Part shown: positions 26,101 to 37,089 of the stretch, piece by piece
Layout: the number at the start of each line of letters is the position of its first letter
Numbering within the stretch: the first letter of the stretch is position 1
Assembly (NCBI RefSeq): GCF_048771995.1
Contig: NC_133024.1
Coordinates: forward strand, 26,304,001 to 26,368,000
Direction of reading: 5' to 3'
DNA from: Taeniopygia guttata
Taxonomy: Eukaryota > Chordata > Aves > Passeriformes > Estrildidae
Length of the DNA: 64,000 bases
Notes under the pieces: model-generated
The model's database searches: none
Seen by the model: the letters and a program-made list of their open reading frames with translations, nothing else
Told to the model about the DNA's origin: nothing
Translations under genes and position numbers: made by a program

Positions 26101-27979
26101 TACCGTAAGCAGAAATACCAAGTACAGAACCCAAAGCAGTAAGCCCTAAAGTTGAACCAGAAATAAAGCTGTCTGTAAGTAAAAGTAAAGTGACAGAAAT
26201 AAAGTTGGGTGCTCTGAAAGCAGAAGAGCGGTATGCAGGTTTTTTTCTCCATAGCCTTTTATTGGAAAAAAAAAGTTACAAGAAGTAAAGAAGCCCATGA
26301 AATGAGAACTCCTGATCAGTGCAAGCAAAACCAGGCTCAGTTCCTCAGGGAGCATTGAGCACGGCAGACAGCTCCAGCCATGCCCTGCTAGGAGATCCCC
26401 ACAGCACCAGCCTGGCACGCCTGGGCCGCTTTCCCACTCACACATCCAGGTCCCAGTAACCCCATCCCATCACTGACACACAACCAAAGCAAGGCTAAGC
26501 TGTTAGCAAACAGCAGAACGGTCAACAAAGGATAAAAGGAAACCCAGTTCTGTCGGGAGCGCTGCCGAACAACGATCGCATCAACTGCCACCTCATCCTG
26601 GCTGATCCGTGCTGCTGCTCTTCCCACAAACTCCAGCGTCCTCATTACAAGGGGACTAAAAGTGGGGGTGTCCCTTTTTATGTAGGGTGGTGCAGGTGGA
26701 TAAAGGGTTGTCCAATATCCCAAACACACCTATCTTATGTCAGCTGAGAGTTTGTTTATTTGCAATCATCCCTGAACCTCTTTCTACAGACACCTGCCAG
26801 CCCCTCAGGATGCCTGAAGCTGCTTACACGCTGTAAGAACCAGCCAAGTCTGTTATCACGCAGACTTGTATGACCTCACCCCTACTGCTAATAAGCTAAA
26901 CCCCTGACCATTTCTTAGTAAAAGCTTAAGTGATTCAGCTTCCATTCACCCTGCCTTAAGCTGCCAAACTGGAATAATAATACCCATCATTGCAAAACAC
27001 CAGTTCCAAGGGGACGGTTTAATGCTCTTTTGAGAACCAGCTGAGGATAGCTTCCTTTGTAGCTGTGAAGAAACTGAGGCACAGAACTGGAACAAGCACG
27101 TTTTGTGGTGCACAAGTGATGCTGAAATTAATAAACATTAGGTGGCTTAGCCAACATTGAAAAACCTGTCCCAAAGTGACCTGGACAAGGTCAGGCAGGT
27201 CATCTGACACCAAAGCACAACTGTGAGTGTAAAGGCCTCCGGTCCCCTGTACAGAAACGGCACCTCACTGCCCCCACTGAGAAGGAAATCAGTGTTTTCA
27301 GCCACCCAGATTTGAAATCTCTAGTTTTCAGGAGACAGAGAGAAGCGATGCCAGACGCAAAGCAGCGGGTGTGCCACAGAAACATGACACAGAACACAGC
27401 TCGTTTGTCATCCATCCACGCTCTACAGCCTCCACGTAGCAATTAAAGACTTAAAAAACCAACAAAAGTGCTAAGAGGATGTTACACACAATAGCGCTGC
27501 AAAACCACACACACCCGAGGCTGGCAGCTTTTTCGCACACAGTGAGCGGCGCTTCTTTGCTACCGCCAGACAAGGAGCAGCCAAGGAGGACAGCCCGGCC
27601 AGCATCCCCGCCCGCTCTGCAGATCCCAGACCCCGCAGGGCGGGATCCCCCCGAGCACGAGGAGCCGCCGCGTCCCGCCCGCTCCAGCGCGGGCTCAGCG
27701 CGGAGAATCCTCGCTCCGGCGGCGGCACCATCGTGACGGGCGGCTCCTGCTCAGCCCAAAGGGCGCCAGCGGCGACACCGCCGGCTTTTCTCGCCCGGAG
27801 GGACTCCGCGCCACGGGCCTTGTCCCAGAGGGCGGGAGGGACACAGCAACAACCCCGAGCTCCGAGGCGGCGGCACCGCTCGGCCCTCTCCGCCCGCCGC
27901 GCCGCCCGGGCCCGCCCCGCTCCCAGCTCCCCTCCCGGGCGGGCCCGGCCCGGGCCGAGCCCCGCACTCACCCCTTCAT
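11125..27979 (-). CDS. NAA50: N-alpha-acetyltransferase 50 (NatE catalytic subunit)
   Basis: NAA50 transfers acetyl from acetyl-CoA to nascent proteins starting Met-hydrophobic and associates with NatA (NAA15/NAA10) at the ribosome. Minus-strand coding exons are 27979-27972, 15534-15398, 14937-14818, 13861-13795 and 11305-11125, all GT-AG, joining in frame to 513 bases, 170 residues. Start ATG AAG GG is split after 8 bases, as expected for [11 protein letters not shown]. Visible GNAT features: substrate-pocket [13 protein letters not shown] in exon 2; [18 protein letters not shown] in exon 3, with the catalytic Tyr and the acetyl-CoA loop RRLGIG; catalytic His in [15 protein letters not shown] at the exon 4/5 join. 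The protein is nearly identical to human except near the C-terminus, where [16 protein letters not shown] is one residue longer. Exon 2 has a tandem CAGTAG acceptor that could drop Ser4. Intron 1 is about 12.4 kb. It is head-to-head with ATP6V1A. Confidence 0.97.
11961..12031. repeat. A-rich low-complexity tract in NAA50 intron 4
   Basis: A19 at 11961-11979 is followed by CAAAAAACAAACAAAA-type sequence to about 12,031. It lies in the intron between exons 5 and 4 of NAA50. No adjoining SINE or LINE body is recognised, so it is called simple sequence and not a retroposon tail. Confidence 0.75.
20573..20636. repeat. T-rich / GTTT simple repeat in NAA50 intron 1
   Basis: A run of T with four GTTT units (GTTTGTTTGTTTGTTT) and a GGGGG interruption. 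It lies in the long first intron of NAA50. No transposon body is attached that I can recognise. Confidence 0.75.
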
Positions 27980-28281
27980 GGTGCGTCCGCGGCCTGCCCG
28001 GCGTCCGCGCTGGCTGCGTCCAGGGCCCGGCGGTGCGGGTGTGGCTCCGGCCTCCCCGTGCTCAGCGCGGGCAGCTCAGTCTCCTCCCGATCCCAATCCC
28101 GCTCCCGCTCCACATGGGCCTCCTCCCGCCCCGCCCCGTGACCCCTCACCTCACGCCCGCCATGACCCGCCCCGCCCCGCCCCTCCCCTCCCGCGCGCCC
28201 CCGCCGCGCACGCGCCGCGCCCGGCGGGGCGGGGGGAGGATGGGGAGGCCCCGCTCGTCTCGGGGACAGGGCGTGGTCGCT

Positions 28282-28291
28282 GTCACGTGAC
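28282..28291. promoter_or_regulatory. Perfect CLEAR element (TFEB/TFE3/MITF site)
   Basis: GTCACGTGAC, a complete 10-base palindrome equal to the consensus CLEAR motif bound by TFEB-family bHLH-Zip factors. V-ATPase subunit genes are known members of the TFEB lysosomal network. The site lies about 230 bases upstream of the ATP6V1A exon 1 donor and about 300 bases from the NAA50 start, so it could act on either gene. The sequence is seen; TFEB binding here is inferred. USF1/USF2 bind the same CACGTG core and are an alternative. Confidence 0.7.
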
Positions 28292-28400
28292 GCAGAACGA
28301 CGAATCGGCGCGCCCCACCGCCCCCGACGCGCTCCTGCGCGGAAGCGGCCCGGGCAGGGCGGGTGAAGCTTCGCCCGGAGTCGGGCACGGCTCGCGCCCG

Positions 28401-28432
28401 GCGCTTCCGGTGTGCGGCGCAGCGCATGCGCG
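28401..28432. promoter_or_regulatory. ETS site and NRF1 palindrome near ATP6V1A start
   Basis: CTTCCGG within 28401-28410 is an ETS/GABP core in reverse, and GCGCATGCGC at 28422-28431 matches the core of the NRF1 palindrome. Both are typical of TATA-less housekeeping promoters and lie just before the probable ATP6V1A transcription start. A further GGAAG core is at 28341-28345. Function is inferred from motif identity alone. Confidence 0.55.
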
Positions 28433-28522
28433 CGGGACCCGGCGTCAGCTGATCCAGCGCCTCCTTTGCCGCCGGCGGAGCGACTCGGGCGGATTCGGGC
28501 GCGCCGGGCCGGCCCAGCCCAG
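28433..28522 (+). other. ATP6V1A: ATP6V1A non-coding exon 1
   Basis: A donor GTGAGA follows CCCAG at 28522 in the CpG island. The next plus-strand exon with ATP6V1A sequence starts at 40946 with 13 bases of 5' UTR before the ATG, so a non-coding first exon is required, as in the human gene. The 5' border is a guess placed after the NRF1 site; there is no cDNA evidence. Intron 1 is about 12.4 kb. Confidence 0.65.
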
Positions 28523-31500
28523 GTGAGACGCACGACCCCTCTCCCCCTGCCTCGCACCGCTGCCTCCGCCGCTCCCGAGCTGCGCCCGGGGCTGCCCTTC
28601 TCTGCGGTAAAGGAGCGGGGGGTCGGCTGCCGCCGCTCCCCGCCCCGCTCGCACCCTGCCCGGGAAGGACGCGGTCTCCCCGCGGAGCCGCTCGCAGGGG
28701 GAGCGCGGCCCCGGCGCTGCGGAGCGGCGGGAGCCGGGGCAGCCGAGCTGCAGGGAGCCGTGTCCCGGCAGCACAGCCCGCTGCAGCCGGCCCTGCGCTT
28801 CCCCGCCCCTGCAGGGAGCACAGACCTGCAAAGCGAATCAGCCCCTCAAGGAGAAACCCACCGAGCGCTCGATCGAAGACGCCCCATGAGATGCTTTAGG
28901 GTTATGCCAGAATTCCTTACCGAAAAGAGACAGGACGATAGCAACTGGGTTCCAGCGCCAGGTCATCCCACCATCTTGAGTGGGTGGATCTGAATCTTTC
29001 GGTGCCTTGACCGCAGCGCAGCAGAGAGAGAGCAGCGCGGTTATGGAAGAAGAATTCCGCTGCGGGCTTCTCCCTGCAGCCATCCGTGGCAGAACCCCCC
29101 TGTTGTTGCTTTGCAGTTGAATATCTTGGTGGCACATCAGATGTGCTTCCTATTCCTGTAGCCAGTGACAAAATTCTGTCTCAGATGAGGTGTTGCAGAC
29201 ATTACCCTTGGCATTCACTTAAAGGCAAGAGAGAAATCTTGCACAGCTGGATTCTGGATGATATTGTTCATGTGACAGGTAGCTGTCACATTGGAGTATG
29301 TGACACATGTGTCAAGATCCATCCATTCCGTGCAGCTGCCCAAAGTGATTTACTTTCTTAGGAGAGAGTAAAGTCTTTCTTCCTGAAATTTTACTGTCTT
29401 TTCTCATAGAATTTGCCCCTCTGCTGGGCATAAAAGCAATTTGGTGATCGTTTTATTCATTGTAATGCAATACTTCAGCAAAGTACACTGGCTATTTGAT
29501 CTAGCATGGTATTTCAAATGCTAATTCTGCTTGCTGAAGTGGAGAGGGGGTGGAAAAATAGGAAAACCTGCTGATAGACTGCTAGAAGTGATTTATTAGG
29601 AAGAACATGCAAAATACAAACTGGCATTTGCAAGTGGAAGTTTGAGTAACTGAGGCAGATCTTCACTATGTTGTAAGTTGTGCTGTATTTATACTGACTT
29701 CTGCACTGTGCAGATCTGCAACAGCTGAATGTTTGGCTTCTCTGTGCTTTCAAGGCCTTTTCAATGACCAGCAAATATAAACATGTAACAATATCTATAT
29801 TTTATTATTTTCTATGTAAGAATATGTGAAGTGAGATCAGAATCTACAGGTCTTTGAATTACCAAAAGTACTGCAGATTATTTTTTGCTGTGCCTGTCGG
29901 TCAGTAATGCAAAATCCTCTGGGCAATCTTTATTCTTTCATGTGGGGAAAAAATTAGTCTTAATTTTGTGATCAGGTGACAAAGTCTGACATTCAGAAAT
30001 ACTAAATCACCATGGACATCAGCTTGCGAGAACAGGGAAGGACAAATTAAGGCAACAATGGAAAATGGCTGCTGGCATCAGCTGACTGTTCAAAGGGGGG
30101 TTGCAGTCTTGTGTTGCAATAGTAACACAAGATCTCTGTTTCCTGTAAATACTGCCTTGTCGTTTTCCAAATCAAGAATTATTTTCTACAGGTAGTGCTA
30201 ATAGAGTTGAGCCATGAGTGATTAATGTAGCTTCATTTTTATGGAGCATTAGCTTAAATTTAGCTTGTGTTTTGGTTAAGTGTGTATTAACAGTTTTATG
30301 CCTCATTGGCCCTCATTTACGAAGGCTGTGGGCCTTAAGTGTCCTTCTATTGTCTAAATTTTTTTTCCCAGGATGACTTCATGCATTTATCTCCCAGACT
30401 TGCATGGTGCTGGTGTTACACATTGTCATCCAAAGCTCCTATAGACCAGCAGGTTACCAGATGATTCCCCTGAAGATCCTTTTAGAGGCACTGTGCATTC
30501 CCCCTTGTGATTTCATGCCATAATGGTGTGTCTTTGGGTTCTCAAGCCCTGAAAGTTCCTACTGATGGGTTTCCCTCTTGCTTTGAAATTGCATGTTTAT
30601 GAGCTATGGTTGCATTCCTAATTACTCTTTTAGAAAGAGTAAAAGGATTACAAGATAATCTAGTTGGGGTCTTTGGTTACTTTGATGTTGACCATAAAAT
30701 GTTGAATGCTACTTGTGACCAAGTAGTAATCTCTCTTTTTTTTTTTTTCTGTCTTTTTAAGAAAACCCTACAAAACTCAAACCATGCAGTAACCCAATGC
30801 TACATTGCCTGAAATATATTCTTTTCTCCATGCTTGTTTTGTAGGTTAAAAAATAGGGGATTTCAGACTTGGAAATACTGGGGCATTGTTGAACAATGGT
30901 ATCCACGTGATTTTTTTTTTTAGGCTGGAATTTTGCCAATGAAAACAGACCATGTAGTCAACTGGAATATCATGCTCATTCATTTTTACTCGACATCTTA
31001 AAACATGTGACTTCTTTGGACTTCCAGTTGGGCAGAGAGAAACAGGGTCCTACTCCAGCTGAGGAAGCAGAATGAATTTAAACTTTTCAGCTTTTTTTTT
31101 TTTTCCTGTACATGATAAGCCAATAATCACCTAAATTTCCAACATGCAAAACTGGTTTTGACTGGATCTTCTGTTTGTCATTGTTGTATCTTCTTTTATG
31201 GTATAAAAAGCTTTTTGCTTGTCTTTGATGCTCTCTCTCCATTTTTCCCTTTGTGAGTGGACAGCTAAGCTTATACCAAATTCTGGGGTTTGGTCATCTC
31301 TCATGGCATTAAGTTCTGCACTTATAAATATTTTTTGTTTGGTTACTTTATTTCATCCAAGCATTTATTTCTTCTGTGTTTGTCAAGCTCTCAAGTTCAA
31401 CACTCCCATGTCTCAGAAACATTGACCTTTTTAGATACATTATTTGGTTGTTCTGACAGACTTTGCCTTCCAAGGCCTGGCTTTACTGAAATGATACACT

Positions 31501-34500
31501 TACTGTGAAAACCAGTAAGATGTATATGGATAAATCCTGAAAGTCTAACAGACCCTGTTACTACCACTTAACCAAATGGCAGATGAAGACCAGTTTTAGC
31601 TGCTGGATTTATTTGCTTGTTTCATCAGCTGGACTACTCCTCTGAGCTTGTGTAATGATAAAGTTCAGTGTCGCTGCTCACTCTGTTCAGAAATAATTTG
31701 TCTGACAGTGGCCCCTCTTTTAATTTTGTCATAGTTTACAACATTTTGGGGAGTCTGTTATGTTCGAATCAAAACAGCAGGGACCAAAACTAATATGGGA
31801 AGCTGTCCCAGTTAATCTAGACTCATTGAATGGAAGAGGTAAATGAGCTAAAAAGCCTGCTGGAAATAGACCCATTGCAGATACAAATGCTTGAGAGAAG
31901 TGGTGTTCTAGAGGGTCTCTGTAATATAAAAGCCTTATCTTTGTCCTTCCTAATCAATTGAAAAGTGCTTGCTTTGTAAGTGTTCTTATAACCAAGTTGA
32001 AATGTTGGTGCTCTGGTGAGTTTCAGCTGACCAGTCTGCCCAGCTGTGTTTCTGCCAGACAGCATCCCCTGAGAAAAGCCAGAATGTGTGCTGTGAAGAT
32101 CCTGTGTCCCATCCTTTGGCTGCTGTAAGCTGTGCTTGCTTACTGAAGTGGTTTGTGGTGGTTCATGTAGAACAGACGTGGTTTGGATGTCTGTGTTCTG
32201 TGCCCTAAGCATGAAGAGCTTGTTGTGGTTGGGATGGTTGGGCGTGAGGAGATACAGAAAGGATATGGGAAAAGCCATAGAGAGACAGCTGTGCCTTTAT
32301 GGAAACTTATTATAGTTATATAATAGTGATAAGTTATTATAGCTGGACAAAAGCTTTCAGGTATTCAAGTTTTGTCTGAGAGCCTAAAGAATGACTTGAC
32401 AGTTTTTTAATACCTGAGCAAAGAAAGTGCATCTTCCAAGAATTTCAGTTAGTGGGGCAAATGTTTGGCCCTTTTTCTTGTTACACTGTATCCTTACTTT
32501 ATTTCCCACTCTGAAAGACCTTAAAAATCAGCTCTTCAGAAAAACCCTAAGATGGTATTTCAGACTAACTGCAGACTATATTGGTAAAGATGGCTAAGTA
32601 AGCAATTCTATTACGTGAATTGCCTATAGATCCTTTAAATTTTAAGGGTTTTGTTATCATGGGATGAATTTTTATGAGCTGGTAGATATTCAGACAACTA
32701 CCACAATATGTAGATTAAACAACGGTAAAATCTAATATGTTGGAAGGCCTCTGGCTGTTCTAAAGAATCTGTAAATACTTCAGGTATTATTTTATTTGAA
32801 CATAAAATTTCCAAATGTAGCTTAACTTGCTTTAAAACATAAAGATGCAGTTTTTCATTACAGAAAGAGTCAACCTTGACTTAATTTCCTTTTACTGGAA
32901 TCCAGTGCCAATAGGTGTGCTGTGATTCCAACCAGGTGTTTCATTATACCAAAGGTGCTATAAAAGAGTACTTCTATCTGCTAGGGATGTTGGATCTTTC
33001 TCAAAGACTTTCATGCAGACTCACTCCTGGTTCAGCTCTTCAAACTAGCAGTCAAATACCTTGCATAATAAACTGAAGATTCCATAATAGCCTAACTTTA
33101 AATGTGACCTGAAACTTTAAAGGTGTAATGATGAAATGCTTATTCCAAACTCATGCTCAGTATTTTAGCCATTACACCTGGAGAGAAGGGGTTAGGCAGT
33201 AGTGGGGATTATAGAGGAGACACTGTGTTTTAATGAGCCCCAACAACTCGTGTGATTCTGTATGTAAAACTTAAAAATCCAGTAACAGTTGTTTTGTCAA
33301 ATTGCACACCTTTTGTCTGGTAAGGTAAGATCTTCAACTCTTCAGAAGTCACTCTGCTGAACTGTAGTAAACTTTGATGTTATAGTTGCTTACAGCTACG
33401 TATTAATTTCATTTTAATGTTTATCATCTTAAAGGTTAGAGCAACAAAAAGTATTTCAAGTACCAGTGCCAAATACACCTGACAATCGAATGACTTTTAC
33501 TTAATAAAAGCTAGGGTAGATTTTAGTTTAGCAGTAATGTTAGTGAGGTTAATGAAAACTGTTCATCTAGAGGAGATGACTGAGCATGGCACTGGGCAGA
33601 TAGCTGCAGAACTTTTCAATTCTAGTAGCTAGATGACTGGATCAGGATAAGAAAAGGTGGTCACTGCAGAACACAGAAATTAATTTTGTATTAGTGTTCT
33701 GTAGTATGGTTTGGATTTCAGTTGTGTTAGATCTTTCTTTTGTGTGAAAGTCTACCAAGCCAAAGGGCAGAATGTGTAGCAGGCTGAAAGGAATGTCAAA
33801 TTTTTCACAGTAATAAAATTGTGAAGCAATGTAGCAAGAACTAAGGAGAGGCTCATCAATTTCCTCCTCTGGAGAAGCCTCAGCTGAGAGGAAAGAATTG
33901 TTATAGAAAACTCTATTGTGGAAAACAAGCATATGAGTCAGTTGATGAACATTTTTTCACATGGGCAGTGTGGTTTTCTCTAGTAATAGGAGTATTTTAA
34001 TGTATTTAGCTAGGATCTTTATCACTTCTAGATATAGCATGATTGCTGCCTTTGATGTTTGAAGGCCTGATCAGCTCTTCAGTGGGTCAAAGTAGTTATG
34101 CAATGAACACCTTGCCAGCCTTTCTATCTAGTTTTATTTTAGCTACTGCCTTCTTAGTCTTGTTCAAACAGCTTTGTTCTAGTATTGTTCTGGGCTAACT
34201 GAAGGAATTTCCCAAGCTGCTGAATAAAAGCTTGGGTGCTTGAGTAACAACTTGTAGTGGTGGTACATCTTGCATGGGCAGACTTCACACCCTTGCTTTA
34301 GGAATATATACTTTATGTTGTATATATGTATCAAATATAAATATATTGTTTCATCTTTAGCTTGTATGTGGGGCATGATGTTTATTTGAAGTATCAAACT
34401 TGTATGTATTGGCATGCCCACAGCTAAGGCCCTATCTGTTTTTAGGAAGAGGACAGTAGGAGCTTGTGGTGGACTTCATTAATTCAGTGTTGCATGGTCT

Positions 34501-34949
34501 CACTTCGTAGCCATCATGTGCTGCAATGACAGTGGCAGCATAATTCTCTTTCCTTGAATACACATGGATTTATGTGTACATGTGCTGAGCAAAGCAAGCT
34601 TCATTTGAGAGGGAGGAGGAGGCTTATAAGACCCCAAGGAACAAGTTATGTGAAAGATAAATCATCTTGTAGGGTTGCACATGGGTCCACAGGATGTAGC
34701 TGAGCATCACTCAAGCAGGTTCTGGGTTTATCTAGAGCAGAGATGGCCTCAAATTGCCCTGTGCCAACTGAAATTGTATGAATAACTAAGTGGAAAAATG
34801 TCCATATTGTTGAGTTTAAGAAATTCTTTCTGGCTCAGAGCTTGTAGCAGGAAGATTGATGCTGTTCACTTCACAATGTCTGTGTCATGAGAAGGCTGAG
34901 CCACATGGTTGTGTTGAGCACAGGACGTGACTCCTGCCTGGTTTCATTA

Positions 34950-35785
34950 GAGTGCAGATGACACGGTTGGAAGGTGTTTGATATAGCAGAGGGTTGTGCT
35001 GCCATACAGAGGGATTTGGACTGGAAAAATTGGCTGACAGGAATCTCATGAAGTTTGACAAAGGGAAGTGCCAAGTCTTGCAGCTGAGGCAAAATAACCA
35101 CATATCCTGCTACAAGCTGAGAACTGACTGAGTGCTGGAAAGAACTGGGGGTCCCCAAGCTAGATATCAGCTGGCCATGTGCCCCTGTGGCAAAGGCAGC
35201 CAGCACTGTCCTGGGCTGTGTTTGGAAGAATCCTGCCAACAGGTTCGGGAAGGTGGTTTTTCACCTTGGTTAAACTTGATGGAAACCGCATTTAGAGTGC
35301 TGTGTCTGGTTCTGGGTTCTCCAGTAGAGGAAAGACATGGCTTAGTGGTGTGCATCCAGAAAAGGGCCACAAAGACTGTTTAGCATGCGGAGGTAGGAAA
35401 GGCAGATGAGAGAGCTGAGGTTATGTAGCCTCAGGAAGAGAAGGCTATGAGAATCCTATTGTAATGTATATAAACACCTGATGGGAGGGAGCAAAGAGGA
35501 TGGAGCCAGACTCTTCTCAAGGTACCTGCTGAAGTAACATGACACAATGGGCACAAACTGAAATACAGGGAATTCCCTTTAAACATAGGAAAACACTTTT
35601 TACTGCAGGGGTGTCTGAACACTGGAACAGGTTGCCCAGAGAGTTGTAGTGGCTTCGTCCTTGGAGGTAATCAAAACACATTTGGATATGGCCCTGAGCA
35701 GCCATATCAGGCTGCTTGGAGCTGGGGGTTGGAAATAGATGATTGCCAGAGGTGCCCCCCAACCTCAGTAATTCAGTTGTTTGGT
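34950..35785 (+). mobile_element. CR1 LINE, 3' end, plus orientation
   Basis: The strand reads like the 3' part of a CR1 non-LTR retrotransposon: the end of the reverse-transcriptase ORF (around AACCTCATGAAGTT-, CATCCTGGGCTG- and GGGCCACAAAGA-type segments in diverged form), the block around 35,485-35,520 ending in GATGGAGCCAGACTCTTCTC, then GGCACAAACTGAAA-, AGGTTGCCCAGAGAG- and CTTGGAGGTAATCAAAAC-like 3' UTR blocks, ending near AACCTCAGTAATTCAGT, a degraded form of the CR1 terminal repeat. It is 5'-truncated, as most CR1 copies are, and clearly diverged from consensus, hence old and inactive. It lies in ATP6V1A intron 1 in the gene's orientation. Borders are by eye. Confidence 0.85.
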
Positions 35786-37034
35786 GAATGAGAAATCTGG
35801 AGCAATTTCCCCTGCTGTCTTATAGTAAAATTACAACTCTGCATACTGTGAAGGAGCAGGTTTCCTGAGAATACCGTTGGGCTTCCTTTCCCAGTGACCT
35901 GTGTTAGATTTCTGGGTATGTTGTTTTTTGTGGGACAAATTCTAGATATGAAAATGCTGCCAAACTTCTGCATTTGTCTAGTAATTCAGGCACTGTATTT
36001 TTTTTTAATACTTCCTCCAAAGATATCATCTGTTAGAAGAGGAAGTTTAAACTGTCCTAGTTACAGGAAATCTGTGGCAGTGATTATCTGGTTATTTATG
36101 AGGCCCTTGCAACAGATCTTCCCAGTGCAGCTGGACACTGGGATTTATGCACTGTGCCCAGAGTCTGTTCAGGTGAACAAGGTGGATGTCAGCAGCCTTG
36201 AGCATCACTCCAATGTGACACTAAGCTAATTGTCCAGTGTAGGTGGTGATCTTTATTATTCTGTAATGTCTAGGTTTTTACTAAGAAGAGGAGGTATTAT
36301 TTTCTTTGGAAAACTGTTTGGCTACGTTTAACTGTTTATGCCTATAAAGCTTTCCTGGATATCAAATGAAAGGGCTTATATTCTGACTCTTATTTTTCTA
36401 GCCTTGGAAGTCAAACCACATTAGTCTGTTTAAGACATACTAAAATCTATGACCTTCAAGTTAAAGTTATTCCAGCAGAATGATTCCTACCATTGATGAC
36501 TTACTGATGTAATGCTGCTGCTTCCAAATTACTGATACTGTGCTCTTCACTACAGTTGTGGTTAATGTCTAGGCTTTTGTGGCAATTTGAAGTGTTGGTA
36601 ATCCTAGAACTTACAAAGATAGACTTGAGAAGTTGTGCAGACTGCAGGGAACTCTTCAGCTTTGTGCAGGTTCTTAGGGAGAAATCACCCTGCCCATCTT
36701 CTGTTCAGCATATGGGGCAGTGTCTGTCGATCTCTGAAAACAGATTCCAGCAGCTGTCACTCAGAGTGGCGCAGCTCTCTGTGTGCTGTGTCTCTCACAG
36801 CATTGCTGAGGTGCTGGATGTTGTGCAATTACCTTAGTGCTTCTGCTGGCCAGGGGAAGGGCTTCTTGAGTGTAAGGAAGCCCCACACGACTCCTGGAAG
36901 CAATCAATACTGTTCAACATACTCCAGCAATTAGTATTGCAGTGTGCTCAGCGCCTCCCTGTGCAGTCTGTTGTTAAACAGTTGTTCTGTTAAGCTCTTC
37001 CAGAGCAGAGCACACACTGACATGGCTGCATTAC

Positions 37035-37089
37035 ATCTGTTCACCTGCCTATTACACCTGCTACAGGTGTAATAGGCAGGTGAACAGAT
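37035..37089. repeat. Perfect 26-bp inverted repeat with 3-base loop
   Basis: Arm 37035-37060 (begins ATCTGTTCACC, ends ACACCTG) is the exact reverse complement of arm 37064-37089, with only CTA between them. There is not one mismatch in 26 pairs. It lies in ATP6V1A intron 1 and would form a hairpin in RNA or a cruciform in DNA. No transposon family is recognised around it. See the finding for possible explanations. Confidence 0.95.

Larger units (their letters stand above)
27590..28820. promoter_or_regulatory. CpG island, shared NAA50/ATP6V1A promoter
   Basis: About 1.2 kb of dense CpG covering NAA50 exon 1 on the minus strand (ATG at 27979) and ATP6V1A exon 1 on the plus strand (donor after 28522). 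The two first exons point away from each other with roughly 0.4-0.5 kb between them, so this is a bidirectional promoter, an arrangement also found for the human pair. There is no TATA box. Within it are a CLEAR palindrome, an NRF1 palindrome and ETS-type sites, listed separately. Many long open frames here are GC artefacts. Confidence 0.85.

Noticed and set aside
27471-28993. Several 90-281 codon frames on both strands in the NAA50/ATP6V1A promoter
   Set aside because: GC-driven open frames across promoter and first exons; none resembles a protein and they conflict with the clear splice structure.
31823-32278. 151-codon minus-strand frame in ATP6V1A intron 1
   Set aside because: No recognisable motif, no splice or poly(A) context, and no match to a known protein or repeat. 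Treated as chance.
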